Source: Amoebophilaceae bacterium UBA1467
Lineage (GTDB): Bacteria; Bacteroidota; Bacteroidia; Cytophagales; Amoebophilaceae
Assembly (NCBI GenBank): GCA_002325615.1
Contig: DCSL01000066.1
Coordinates: 319-7,010 of the forward strand
Reading direction: 5' to 3'
DNA length: 6,692 bases
This document shows, in pieces, positions 1-6,085 of this stretch. The notes beneath the pieces were generated by a model, which searched no databases, had not been told where the DNA came from, and was given only the letters and a program-made list of their open reading frames with translations. A program made the position numbers and the translations under genes. Numbering within the stretch: position 1 is the first letter of the stretch; the number at the start of each line of letters is the position of its first letter.

Positions 1-1263
1 GACATCAAGGAATTCGAAAAACTGGCCCAGCAACTCACTGACCAGCTCACCCCCATGGCCCTAAGTATGGATAAGTTTATACACCGTACCACAGGCTTTT
101 TACTCCTCGAGGGTGTGGAGACACTATCCCTTGACAACTTCTTGCATGCCCTACAAAAGACGTTCTATGAAAAGGGTCACAGGCTTAAGATAGAAGTACG
201 TACACAACACAAAACGTTACAGTGTGATATAGAAAAGATGAAGAAGGTGATTCTGAACGGTTTCTCTTTCGTGCAGTCAGTGGCTGGAGAAAGAGAACAA
301 GGACCTGTGTTACTAGGTATAGAAGATACGCGCCTAGGCTATGCGGTGGACTCTGTAAGCCCTGATCACATCAAGAAAATAAGGGCCCTGCGATTTACGA
401 TTACTACTGCCCCCACGCTACCTACGCTAGCTGCGCTGTACAGGTCACAAATAGCTGAAGAGAGCCTCATGAAACCCGAAGCACCCACTAATATGCCTCT
501 ATTGGCGAACGAGCGGATTGTGAAGGCTCACTATGGCTACAGCAGCACAATCAGTGAGAGCAATGAACTCACCCTAGTCTATGTCATTCCTGTCAACGTC
601 CGTGAGGTACGCTCCCAAGACATGGACACCCCCCAAATGCAGCTAGGTGCCGAATGGTCCCGTGCTGATGATACCTACCCAGGAGCACAGGAGCAGGAAA
701 CGGCATTCCTCCAAGCTGTGAAGGAACGCTCAAAAGTTGATCTCTCTTTAGTGGAAAAAGCCATCAACTTGCTTAAGGACTACCACGGTCCTGTCATGAG
801 GAAGTCAGGCGAGCCGTTTTACTTGCACCCAATCGCTGTAGCACAGATTGTGCTCGACTACAACCAGGAAGAGGCTACGATCTTAGGCGCCCTCTTACAC
901 GATACAGTAGAGGATACGCCCCTGACGCTAGAGCAAGTAGCACTGTTGTTTAATCAAGAAGTACGCACCATTGTCCAAGGAGTCACCCACATGGAGAGCA
1001 ACAAAGAGACGATCTATCAAGTGCTGCTCTCTCACCCAGAAAACATCCATAGGCTCTTAGGAGCCGAAGACCCACGAGTGCTCTATGTGAAGCTAGCCGA
1101 TAGGATGCACAACCTACGCACCATCCAGGCAAAGTCTCATGAGAGCCAACGCAGCACTGCTGAGGAGACGTTGCTCTTCTTTGTGCCCTTGGCCAAGTAC
1201 TTAGGCCTCACTGAGGCTGCCGAGGAGCTCAAGAACAGGAGCTTTGAGGTGCTGGGAAAATAG
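1..1263 (+). CDS. Degenerate histidine-kinase ATPase-like domain fused to SpoT-type HD (p)ppGpp hydrolase, 5'-partial
   Basis: The frame is open from base 1, so the true start lies outside the window; numbering here runs from the in-frame ATG at 55. Residues about 20-182 follow the layout of a histidine-kinase catalytic (HATPase) domain: an N-box-like stretch CDIEKMKKVILNGFSFV (57-73), a G1-like GIEDTRLGY (88-96) and a G2-tail-like ANERIVKAHYG (151-161). ATP-binding features are eroded: the second N-box Asn is F72, the first G1 glycine is R93, and the GxGxGL loop is missing. A charged linker (about 183-228) leads to an HD domain (about 229-398) with R249, H258, H282-D283, E286-D287, D349 and N353, matching the spacing of the RelA/SpoT hydrolase centre. 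The protein stops where a synthetase domain would begin. Expected reaction: removal of the 3'-pyrophosphate from (p)ppGpp. The missing N-terminus may carry a sensor or membrane module. No downstream partner is evident; murG begins 128 bases later. The HD assignment is strong; the ATPase-like part is moderate. Confidence 0.85.
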   Translation, partial: DIKEFEKLAQQLTDQLTPMALSMDKFIHRTTGFLLLEGVETLSLDNFLHALQKTFYEKGHRLKIEVRTQHKTLQCDIEKMKKVILNGFSFVQSVAGEREQGPVLLGIEDTRLGYAVDSVSPDHIKKIRALRFTITTAPTLPTLAALYRSQIAEESLMKPEAPTNMPLLANERIVKAHYGYSSTISESNELTLVYVIPVNVREVRSQDMDTPQMQLGAEWSRADDTYPGAQEQETAFLQAVKERSKVDLSLVEKAINLLKDYHGPVMRKSGEPFYLHPIAVAQIVLDYNQEEATILGALLHDTVEDTPLTLEQVALLFNQEVRTIVQGVTHMESNKETIYQVLLSHPENIHRLLGAEDPRVLYVKLADRMHNLRTIQAKSHESQRSTAEETLLFFVPLAKYLGLTEAAEELKNRSFEVLGK

Positions 1264-1286
1264 TAGCCAGCAATCATGTACCATTG

Positions 1287-1314
1287 TTTTTAGCCAAACG
1301 TTTTTAACCAAACG
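1287..1314. repeat. Tandem repeat, 2 x 14 bases
   Basis: Two adjacent 14-base units, TTTTTAGCCAAACG and TTTTTAACCAAACG, differ at one base. They sit 24 bases after the HD-fusion stop and 77 bases before murG. They do not form a hairpin with each other and are not followed by a terminator-like T-run. No function can be assigned; a regulatory site or slippage product is possible. The rest of the gap (1264-1391) shows no clear promoter, terminator or RNA gene. Confidence 0.6.
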
Positions 1315-1391
1315 CTGTCTTAGTACTCCCCATGGGTGATAGGTGTAAGATGATCCTGCATGACTCACACGAAAGCTAGCTTGACAACACT

Positions 1392-2501
1392 ATGAAGATT
1401 ATCCTCAGCGGAGGGGGCACAGGCGGCCATATCTATCCGGCCATTGCCATTGCCGATGTATTGAAGCAATATGACCCAGCTACCGCCATTCTCTTTGTGG
1501 GGGCTAGCGGAAAAATGGAAATGCATAAGGTGCCAGAGGCAGGCTACCCCATCGTCGGGTTAGGAATTAGAGGATTCCAACGTAGGCAAGTGCTTCAAAA
1601 CTTTTCCCTTCCTTTTAGGTTAGCATCAAGCTTATGGAAAGCCAAGAAGATACTCAAGGATTTCCAACCTGATGTAGTTGTTGGCACAGGAGGCTATGCC
1701 AGTGCACCTATACTATACATGGCTGCTAAGCAGCAGATTCCTACGTTAATCCAGGAGCAAAACGCAGCTGCTGGCCTCACCAACAAGATTCTGGCTAGCT
1801 ATGTAGATACCGTATGTGTGGCCTATGAAAATATGGAAGCGTACTTCCCTGCTGAAAAAACCGTACTGACTGGTAATCCTGTACGGGAGGGCCTGATGCA
1901 CTTAGGTGAAAAACGAGAAGCTGCCTATACCTATTTTGGCTTAGTGCCTGAAAAAAAGTGTTTATTGGTGCTAGGAGGCAGTCTAGGGGCTAAAACAATC
2001 AACGAAAGCATTTTACAAGCCATCGATAAGTTGTGTGAGGCAGGTCTCCAGATCATTTGGGCAACCGGACATTTATACTTTGAAAATATAAAGGCACGGC
2101 TCACACAGCAGCAAAAAACCACTGTTAAAGTCTATCCTTCTATCAAATCCATGGACCTGGCATATGCAGCAGCAGATATCGTGGTTTCTAGAGCGGGTGC
2201 TTTGACAGTAGCAGAGCTTTGTATGGCCCAGAAGCCGGTAGTTTTTGTACCTTCCCCCAATGTAACGGCTGACCACCAGACCCAAAACGTCTGGCCACTT
2301 GTAGAAAAAAACGCGGCGCTGATGGTCAAAGATGACGAGGCTATGCAGACACTCTCTCAAGAAGTGATCCATCTTTTACGGCTTGAGGATCGGCAAAATA
2401 TTTTGGCAAGAAACATGAAGCATTGGGCCAGACCGCAGGCTACGGCAGCCATTGTAAAAGAAATTATTTGTTTAGCCAAAACCTCCAGGCTGAATCAGTA
2501 G
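1392..2501 (+). CDS. murG: UDP-N-acetylglucosamine--MurNAc-(pentapeptide)pyrophosphoryl-undecaprenol GlcNAc transferase (lipid II synthase)
   Basis: This enzyme transfers GlcNAc from UDP-GlcNAc to lipid I, giving lipid II at the cytoplasmic face of the inner membrane, the last intracellular step of peptidoglycan precursor synthesis. The 369 residues are full family length with both GT-B halves. Visible motifs are GGGTGGHIYPA (7-17), containing the conserved loop and His, GTGGYASAP (98-106), QEQNAAAGLTN (121-131), TGNPVR (160-165), LGGSLGA (194-200), SRAGALTVAEL (266-276) with the donor-binding Glu, and DHQTQN (294-299) near the donor site. The ATG at 1392 places the glycine-rich loop seven residues in, as in the family. 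No Shine-Dalgarno sequence is visible upstream, which is common in Bacteroidota. It is followed after 10 bases by murC, so the two are probably co-transcribed. It is normally preceded by ftsW in the dcw cluster; here the HD-fusion gene occupies that place. No key residue seems lost. Confidence 0.97.
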   Translation: MKIILSGGGTGGHIYPAIAIADVLKQYDPATAILFVGASGKMEMHKVPEAGYPIVGLGIRGFQRRQVLQNFSLPFRLASSLWKAKKILKDFQPDVVVGTGGYASAPILYMAAKQQIPTLIQEQNAAAGLTNKILASYVDTVCVAYENMEAYFPAEKTVLTGNPVREGLMHLGEKREAAYTYFGLVPEKKCLLVLGGSLGAKTINESILQAIDKLCEAGLQIIWATGHLYFENIKARLTQQQKTTVKVYPSIKSMDLAYAAADIVVSRAGALTVAELCMAQKPVVFVPSPNVTADHQTQNVWPLVEKNAALMVKDDEAMQTLSQEVIHLLRLEDRQNILARNMKHWARPQATAAIVKEIICLAKTSRLNQ

Positions 2502-2511
2502 AAAATACGTA

Positions 2512-3903
2512 ATGCAAGACTACAAATATGTTTACTTGATAGGCATCGGGGGTATTGGGATGAGTGCTGTGGCTAGATGGTTCAATGCCCAGTCCATCCA
2601 GGTCTTTGGTTACGACCGGGCTTCAAGTACACTTACCGACCAGCTGATGCAAGAAGGCATCAGGGTACACTTTGAAGATCATGTCGATGCCATTCCAGAG
2701 CAGATTACAAACCACAGAGAACAAAGTCTCATCGTATATACGCCAGCTATTTCGTCCAAAAACCAGGTGTTGAACCATCTTAAGGCCAATAACTATACGG
2801 TGCATAAGCGCGCAGAGGTGCTGGGGATGCTCACACAGGACCACCTTACGCTAGCAGTAGCAGGCACTCACGGAAAAACGACTACTTCTTCTCTAGCAGC
2901 GCACATGCTGTACAGCGCAGGGAAAAATATGGTGGCTTTCCTAGGAGGTATTGCCAAAGGGTATGCGTCTAATCTACTTGTTAATGGTGAAGCCAGTAAG
3001 GATACTATTGTGGTCATAGAAGCCGATGAGTTTGATCGGTCCTTTTTACACCTACATCCTCATTTAGCGATTGTTACCACTGTTGATCCAGATCATTTGG
3101 ATACTTACGGTGATGAGAAGGGGTTCCAACAAGCTTTTAAAGCATTTATTGCACTGGTTCCTCCTACCGGCAAAGCTATTGTCCACCAAAGAGCAGCGCA
3201 ACAGTTGCGTATTAATGAGGATCGTCCTAGCGTAGTGCGCTATGCCTTAGCAGACGCAACAGTCAGCGCTGAGAATGTCTGTATCCAAGAGGGTGACTTC
3301 TACTTTGACTATGTCAGCAAGGAAGTAACAATAAGGAAAATACGACTAGCAGTGCCCGGCTATCATAATGTGGAGAATGCGGTGGCAGTGATTACTGCTT
3401 GCCTGATTTTGGGCTTAGATACTGCGTCCATTCGCAGCGGCATGGCCACTTTTCAAGGCGTTAAGCGCCGCTTTGATTATGTCATCCGGAACGAGCAGCT
3501 AATTTTCTTGGACGACTACGCACACCATCCTGTAGAGATTACTGCCCTGCTAAAGACTATTCGGATATTATATCCTGATAAAAAGATAACTGCTGTCTTT
3601 CGACCTCACTCGTACACGAGGACTAGAGACTTGGCTGGCGAATTTGCGCAGAGCCTGGACTTGGCTGACCAGGTTTTTTTGCTAGATATCTACCCAGATC
3701 GAGAAGAGCTTATTGAAGGGGTGACTTCAGCATGTATATTCGATCGGATGACGTTGGACAAAAAATTGATGTGTAACCAAGAGAATTTGATCGATGCCTT
3801 GGGCCAACAGGATCAACCAGATATCGTGGTTATGATTGGCGCAGGGGGCACTAGTAGCTTCGTTACACTGATTAAGGAATTTTTACTAATGCACTGGGGG
3901 TAG
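2512..3903 (+). CDS. murC: UDP-N-acetylmuramate--L-alanine ligase
   Basis: This is a cytoplasmic Mur ligase that adds L-alanine to UDP-MurNAc with ATP, starting the peptide stem. It has 463 residues, normal length. The N-terminal UDP-binding Rossmann domain has GIGGIGMSAVARWF (11-24). The central ATPase domain has the P-loop AGTHGKTTTS (117-126), EADEFDRSF (170-178), which supplies the Mg-binding acidic residues, DPDHLDTYGD (192-201) and HNVENA (285-290). The C-terminal domain has VKRRFD (317-322), DDYAHHP (334-340) and FRPHSYTRT (363-371), all MurC signatures. The C-terminal GAGD/GAGN motif reads GAGG (443-446), a mild deviation near the end. The ATG at 2512 lies 10 bases after the murG stop without a visible Shine-Dalgarno, and the first glycine motif follows ten residues in, supporting this start. 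Bacteroidota usually continue with ftsQ, ftsA and ftsZ; here a convergent lspA follows 7 bases later, so the cluster ends abruptly. A Mpl ligase is a less likely alternative. Confidence 0.96.
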   Translation: MQDYKYVYLIGIGGIGMSAVARWFNAQSIQVFGYDRASSTLTDQLMQEGIRVHFEDHVDAIPEQITNHREQSLIVYTPAISSKNQVLNHLKANNYTVHKRAEVLGMLTQDHLTLAVAGTHGKTTTSSLAAHMLYSAGKNMVAFLGGIAKGYASNLLVNGEASKDTIVVIEADEFDRSFLHLHPHLAIVTTVDPDHLDTYGDEKGFQQAFKAFIALVPPTGKAIVHQRAAQQLRINEDRPSVVRYALADATVSAENVCIQEGDFYFDYVSKEVTIRKIRLAVPGYHNVENAVAVITACLILGLDTASIRSGMATFQGVKRRFDYVIRNEQLIFLDDYAHHPVEITALLKTIRILYPDKKITAVFRPHSYTRTRDLAGEFAQSLDLADQVFLLDIYPDREELIEGVTSACIFDRMTLDKKLMCNQENLIDALGQQDQPDIVVMIGAGGTSSFVTLIKEFLLMHWG

Positions 3904-3910
3904 TTGCCGC

Positions 3911-4564
3911 TTAGCCCGGTTTTCTGGTGCAGGGCGCTCCTGATGCGCTGGGTGGGGTAGTTGCATGCATACGCTCTCCTTGTTTCCAAAAACTACTTCT
4001 TCTGGCCCATAAAATCGCCACAACGCCAAGAAAGATGGCTACATCTGCAATGTTGAAGATGGGTAACAAGGACAAATAACTACCCCCTATCAAGGGAAGC
4101 CAAGCAGGCAATTTTGCTTCCCAAAGGTCCAAGTAAATCATATCGATCACTTGTCCATAGAACCAAGACATAGGAGCATTGTACGGAGCGTTGTCCAGCA
4201 AAATTGCATACAACGTACTGTCAATCACATTACCAATAGCACCACCTAAGACCAGTGTCCAACCCCACAATAGCAGCACGGGTATATGTTCTTCTCGCGC
4301 CAACTGCCAGATATACCGCCCTATCATACAGGTAGCAACAATACGTCCCAGGGTAAGCAGTAGCTTGTCATACCTAAATCCGAATTGGATTCCAAAAGCC
4401 ATGCCTGGGTTGAGCGTGTAGTGAATTTTGAACCAATTGCCAATCAACTTAATGGCTCCAGGATAACCCATTTCCATGTTGAAGTGCACCCAAAGTTTAG
4501 AGGATTGGTCGATAAGAATGATGACCAAAGCGATCAAATAGTATTTCCAAGGATTTTTTATCAT
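3911..4564 (-). CDS. lspA: Lipoprotein signal peptidase (signal peptidase II)
   Basis: This inner-membrane aspartyl protease removes the signal peptide from diacylglyceryl-modified prolipoproteins. It has 217 residues from the ATG at 4564. Family motifs are LIDQSSKLWV (17-26) in the first membrane helix, NPGMAF (52-57), GGAIGNVID (107-115) with catalytic D115, and FNIADVAI (170-177) with catalytic D174. Four hydrophobic helices are visible at roughly 7-27, 65-86, 95-114 and 165-187. The stretch between the catalytic aspartates (59 residues) is much longer than in E. coli and contains GQVIDMIYLDLW and an IGGSY element, the form typical of Bacteroidota. The last 30 residues are a polar tail rich in Ser, Pro and Arg. 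The frame is open to a TTG at 4630, but that adds 22 residues before the usual MIKNPWKYY-type N-terminus, so I chose 4564. It lies 86 bases downstream of the cysteine desulfurase and converges with murC. Confidence 0.95.
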   Translation of the reverse strand: MIKNPWKYYLIALVIILIDQSSKLWVHFNMEMGYPGAIKLIGNWFKIHYTLNPGMAFGIQFGFRYDKLLLTLGRIVATCMIGRYIWQLAREEHIPVLLLWGWTLVLGGAIGNVIDSTLYAILLDNAPYNAPMSWFYGQVIDMIYLDLWEAKLPAWLPLIGGSYLSLLPIFNIADVAIFLGVVAILWARRSSFWKQGERMHATTPPSASGAPCTRKPG

Positions 4565-4571
4565 GTGGTTG

Positions 4572-4579
4572 CAAATATA
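4572..4579 (-). promoter_or_regulatory. Candidate Bacteroidota -7 promoter element for lspA
   Basis: Read on the minus strand, TATATTTG matches the Bacteroidota sigma-ABfr -7 consensus TAnnTTTG at every fixed position, 7 bases before the chosen lspA ATG. Transcription from it would begin within a few bases of the start codon, giving a leaderless or nearly leaderless mRNA. The partner TTG (-33) is not found at the usual 19-21 base spacing; the nearest TTG upstream is only 12 bases away. The match may therefore be chance, and lspA may instead be read through from the upstream gene. Confidence 0.3.
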
Positions 4580-4650
4580 CGAGGAGTTGGACAATAGTGT
4601 GACGAGCCAGGTATGATAGGTTATACACAAGGGCTAGGGAATCCATTGAC

Positions 4651-5796
4651 TCAAACGTGGATGAAGGCCTTAGCAAGTGTGTCCATTTGCTCCACCACAT
4701 AGTCTACCTCTTCAGCAGTATTGTATTTGCTAAAAGAGAACCGTACCGTGCCCCGCCGTTGGTCAGTACCTAAGGCTTGCAGCACATGAGAGCCTATATT
4801 GCTACCGCTAGCACAGGCACTGCCTACTGAAGCTGATATTTTCTGGATGTCCAGGTTAAAAACCAGCATGTCGTGGCTGTCAAAAGGTGGCAAACTGACG
4901 CTCAAGATGGTGTACAAACTAGCTTCAGCATAGGCACTGGCCCCATTAAAGGAAATGCCAGGAATACGGGCTTGAAGGCGTTGGATCATGTGGTCTTTGA
5001 GCCCTTGTATGTACTGGCGGTTTTGCTGCATATCTCGGTGGGCGATTTCAAGGGCCTTGCTAAGCCCCACAATGCCCGGTACATTCTCTGTACCTCCCCG
5101 CATGTTCCGCTCCTGCGCACCCCCATAAATAAGCGGAGTCACCTGGATACCACTACGAATGTAGATGAGGCCTACTCCCTTTGGGCCATGAAATTTGTGG
5201 GCAGACCCCACGGCCAGGTGTACTGGCAATGCCTGGAAATCCAACATGCAGTGGCCCATGGTCTGCACTGCATCGGTATGAAAAATGGCACCATACTTTT
5301 GGCAGAGCACTCCAATCTGTGCTATGTCATTGAAGTTGCCTATTTCATTGTTGGCATGCATCAAGCTCACCAAAGCTCGGTCATGCGTTTTTAGTAAGTG
5401 TTCTAGGTGGTCATACCGGAGGCAACCTTGGGCATCTACCTGGACCCAATGTATCTGAATCTGACCTGCTTGGGCCATTTTCTCCAAGGGGTGGATGACT
5501 GCGTGGTGCTCGATGGGAGAGGTAATCACATGGCGTATGTCTGAATCCACCACACTACCCCAGAGTGCCATGTTGTTGCCTTCGGTGCCGCTTGAGGTAA
5601 AGAAGATTTCTGAGGGAGATACGTTGAAGAGGGTTGCCACATGCTTGCGGGCTTTTTCTACCGCCACCTTAGCCTTTCTGCCATGGCTATGAATGGAAGA
5701 GGGAGTGCCACATACAGTGCTCATATAAGGCAGCATCACCTCCACCACTTCTGGGTCCAAAGGAGTAGTGGCTGCGTTATCTAGGTAAACAACCAT
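4651..5796 (-). CDS. Cysteine desulfurase, NifS/IscS type (class V aminotransferase fold)
   Basis: This PLP enzyme converts L-cysteine to L-alanine and leaves a persulfide used for Fe-S clusters, tRNA thiolation or other sulfur transfer. From the ATG at 5796 the protein has 381 residues. It begins with YLDNAATTPLDP (4-15), as in NifS and IscS. Also visible are TSSGTEGNN (67-75), IEHHAV (95-100) with the PLP-stacking His, HANNEIGN (147-154), HTDAVQ (173-178), SAHKFHGPKG (198-207) with PLP-lysine K201, and RGGTENVPG (233-241). The catalytic cysteine is C328 in SVGSACASGS, the group I (NifS/IscS) loop rather than SufS. The frame extends to a GTG at 5805, but ATG 5796 gives the family's usual N-terminus and has an AGGTG six bases upstream. 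No iscU, iscA or regulator lies next to it, so the specific sulfur acceptor cannot be named, and NifS versus IscS cannot be settled. lspA lies 86 bases downstream on the same strand. Confidence 0.95.
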   Translation of the reverse strand: MVVYLDNAATTPLDPEVVEVMLPYMSTVCGTPSSIHSHGRKAKVAVEKARKHVATLFNVSPSEIFFTSSGTEGNNMALWGSVVDSDIRHVITSPIEHHAVIHPLEKMAQAGQIQIHWVQVDAQGCLRYDHLEHLLKTHDRALVSLMHANNEIGNFNDIAQIGVLCQKYGAIFHTDAVQTMGHCMLDFQALPVHLAVGSAHKFHGPKGVGLIYIRSGIQVTPLIYGGAQERNMRGGTENVPGIVGLSKALEIAHRDMQQNRQYIQGLKDHMIQRLQARIPGISFNGASAYAEASLYTILSVSLPPFDSHDMLVFNLDIQKISASVGSACASGSNIGSHVLQALGTDQRRGTVRFSFSKYNTAEEVDYVVEQMDTLAKAFIHV

Positions 5797-5805
5797 AGTA
5801 CACAC

Positions 5806-5901
5806 CTAGGATAGTTCAATAGCAAAGCGCCGAAACATCAAAATTTCTGCGGTTTCGTGCAGCCACGGCATGCGGCGACAGATAGTATGATTAAGATGCA
5901 T
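5806..5901 (-). CDS. Doubtful small ORF (31 aa) ending just before the cysteine desulfurase start
   Basis: A minus-strand frame from ATG 5901 to TAG 5806 encodes 31 residues, starting MHLNHTICRRMPWLHETAEI and continuing as a basic-hydrophobic stretch ending in IELS. It can be extended without a stop to a TTG at 5973 (55 residues). Its stop abuts the GTG at 5805 and is 9 bases from the desulfurase ATG, an arrangement that would allow translational coupling. There is no clear ribosome binding site and I recognise no family. It may be a real leader peptide, a decayed gene end, or chance. Confidence 0.12.
   Translation of the reverse strand: MHLNHTICRRMPWLHETAEILMFRRFAIELS
5831..5857. repeat. 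Imperfect palindrome upstream of the cysteine desulfurase
   Basis: CGAAAC at 5831-5836 is mirrored by GTTTCG at 5852-5857. Between them, CA/TG and AA/TT also pair around base 5844, giving 10 of 13 matching pairs in a 27-base dyad. It lies 35-61 bases upstream of the desulfurase ATG, a position fitting an operator or a 5'-leader hairpin. No T-run follows on either strand, so it does not look like a terminator. No regulator can be named. Confidence 0.35.
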
Positions 5902-6085
5902 GCATGAAAAAGCAAGCACCCTAAGTGCCAAGGGGTCTAAAAGTACTGACAAGAAACTACACAGATACGTCAATTAAACTAGGGTTGTAAACTAGAAAGA
6001 AAATATAACTATGAACAAGATGCCCCCCTATGGACTAATGCCTGGAAGCAAGTATAGTGACTGCTCTAACGTTATTTACAGCGGT

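Larger units (their letters stand above)
5797..6085. other. 289-base intergenic region upstream of the cysteine desulfurase
   Basis: This gap lies between the cysteine desulfurase start and the stop of the exported-protein gene, both on the minus strand. I see no tRNA, no clear rho-independent terminator and no convincing paired -33/-7 promoter. It holds an imperfect palindrome (5831-5857), a self-complementary ATGCATGCAT (5896-5905), and a doubtful small minus-strand frame ending at 5806. It should contain the desulfurase promoter unless that gene is read from upstream. Confidence 0.5.

Noticed and set aside
1381..1386. TTGACA resembling a sigma-70 -35 box before murG
   Set aside because: It is only 5 bases from the murG ATG, leaving no room for a -10 box and transcript start before the gene, and the -35 type is not that of Bacteroidota.
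1931..2372. Three overlapping minus-strand frames inside murG
   Set aside because: They are antisense to well-conserved murG coding sequence, are mutually overlapping and show no family resemblance.
4565..4630. N-terminal extension of lspA to a TTG at 4630
   Set aside because: It adds 22 residues ahead of the usual LspA N-terminus, uses a rare start codon, and overlaps the candidate promoter box.
4873..5394. 173-residue plus-strand frame inside the cysteine desulfurase
   Set aside because: It lies wholly antisense to a gene with a full set of conserved motifs, has no recognisable domain or ribosome binding site, and is best explained as a codon-bias shadow.
5797..5805. GTG start at 5805 for the cysteine desulfurase
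   Set aside because: It adds only three residues before the standard N-terminus, and the AGGTG that would serve as ribosome binding site for the ATG at 5796 overlaps this GTG.
5896..5905. Self-complementary ATGCATGCAT
   Set aside because: A 10-base alternating palindrome of this kind is expected by chance and has no matching partner or spacing that suggests a site.
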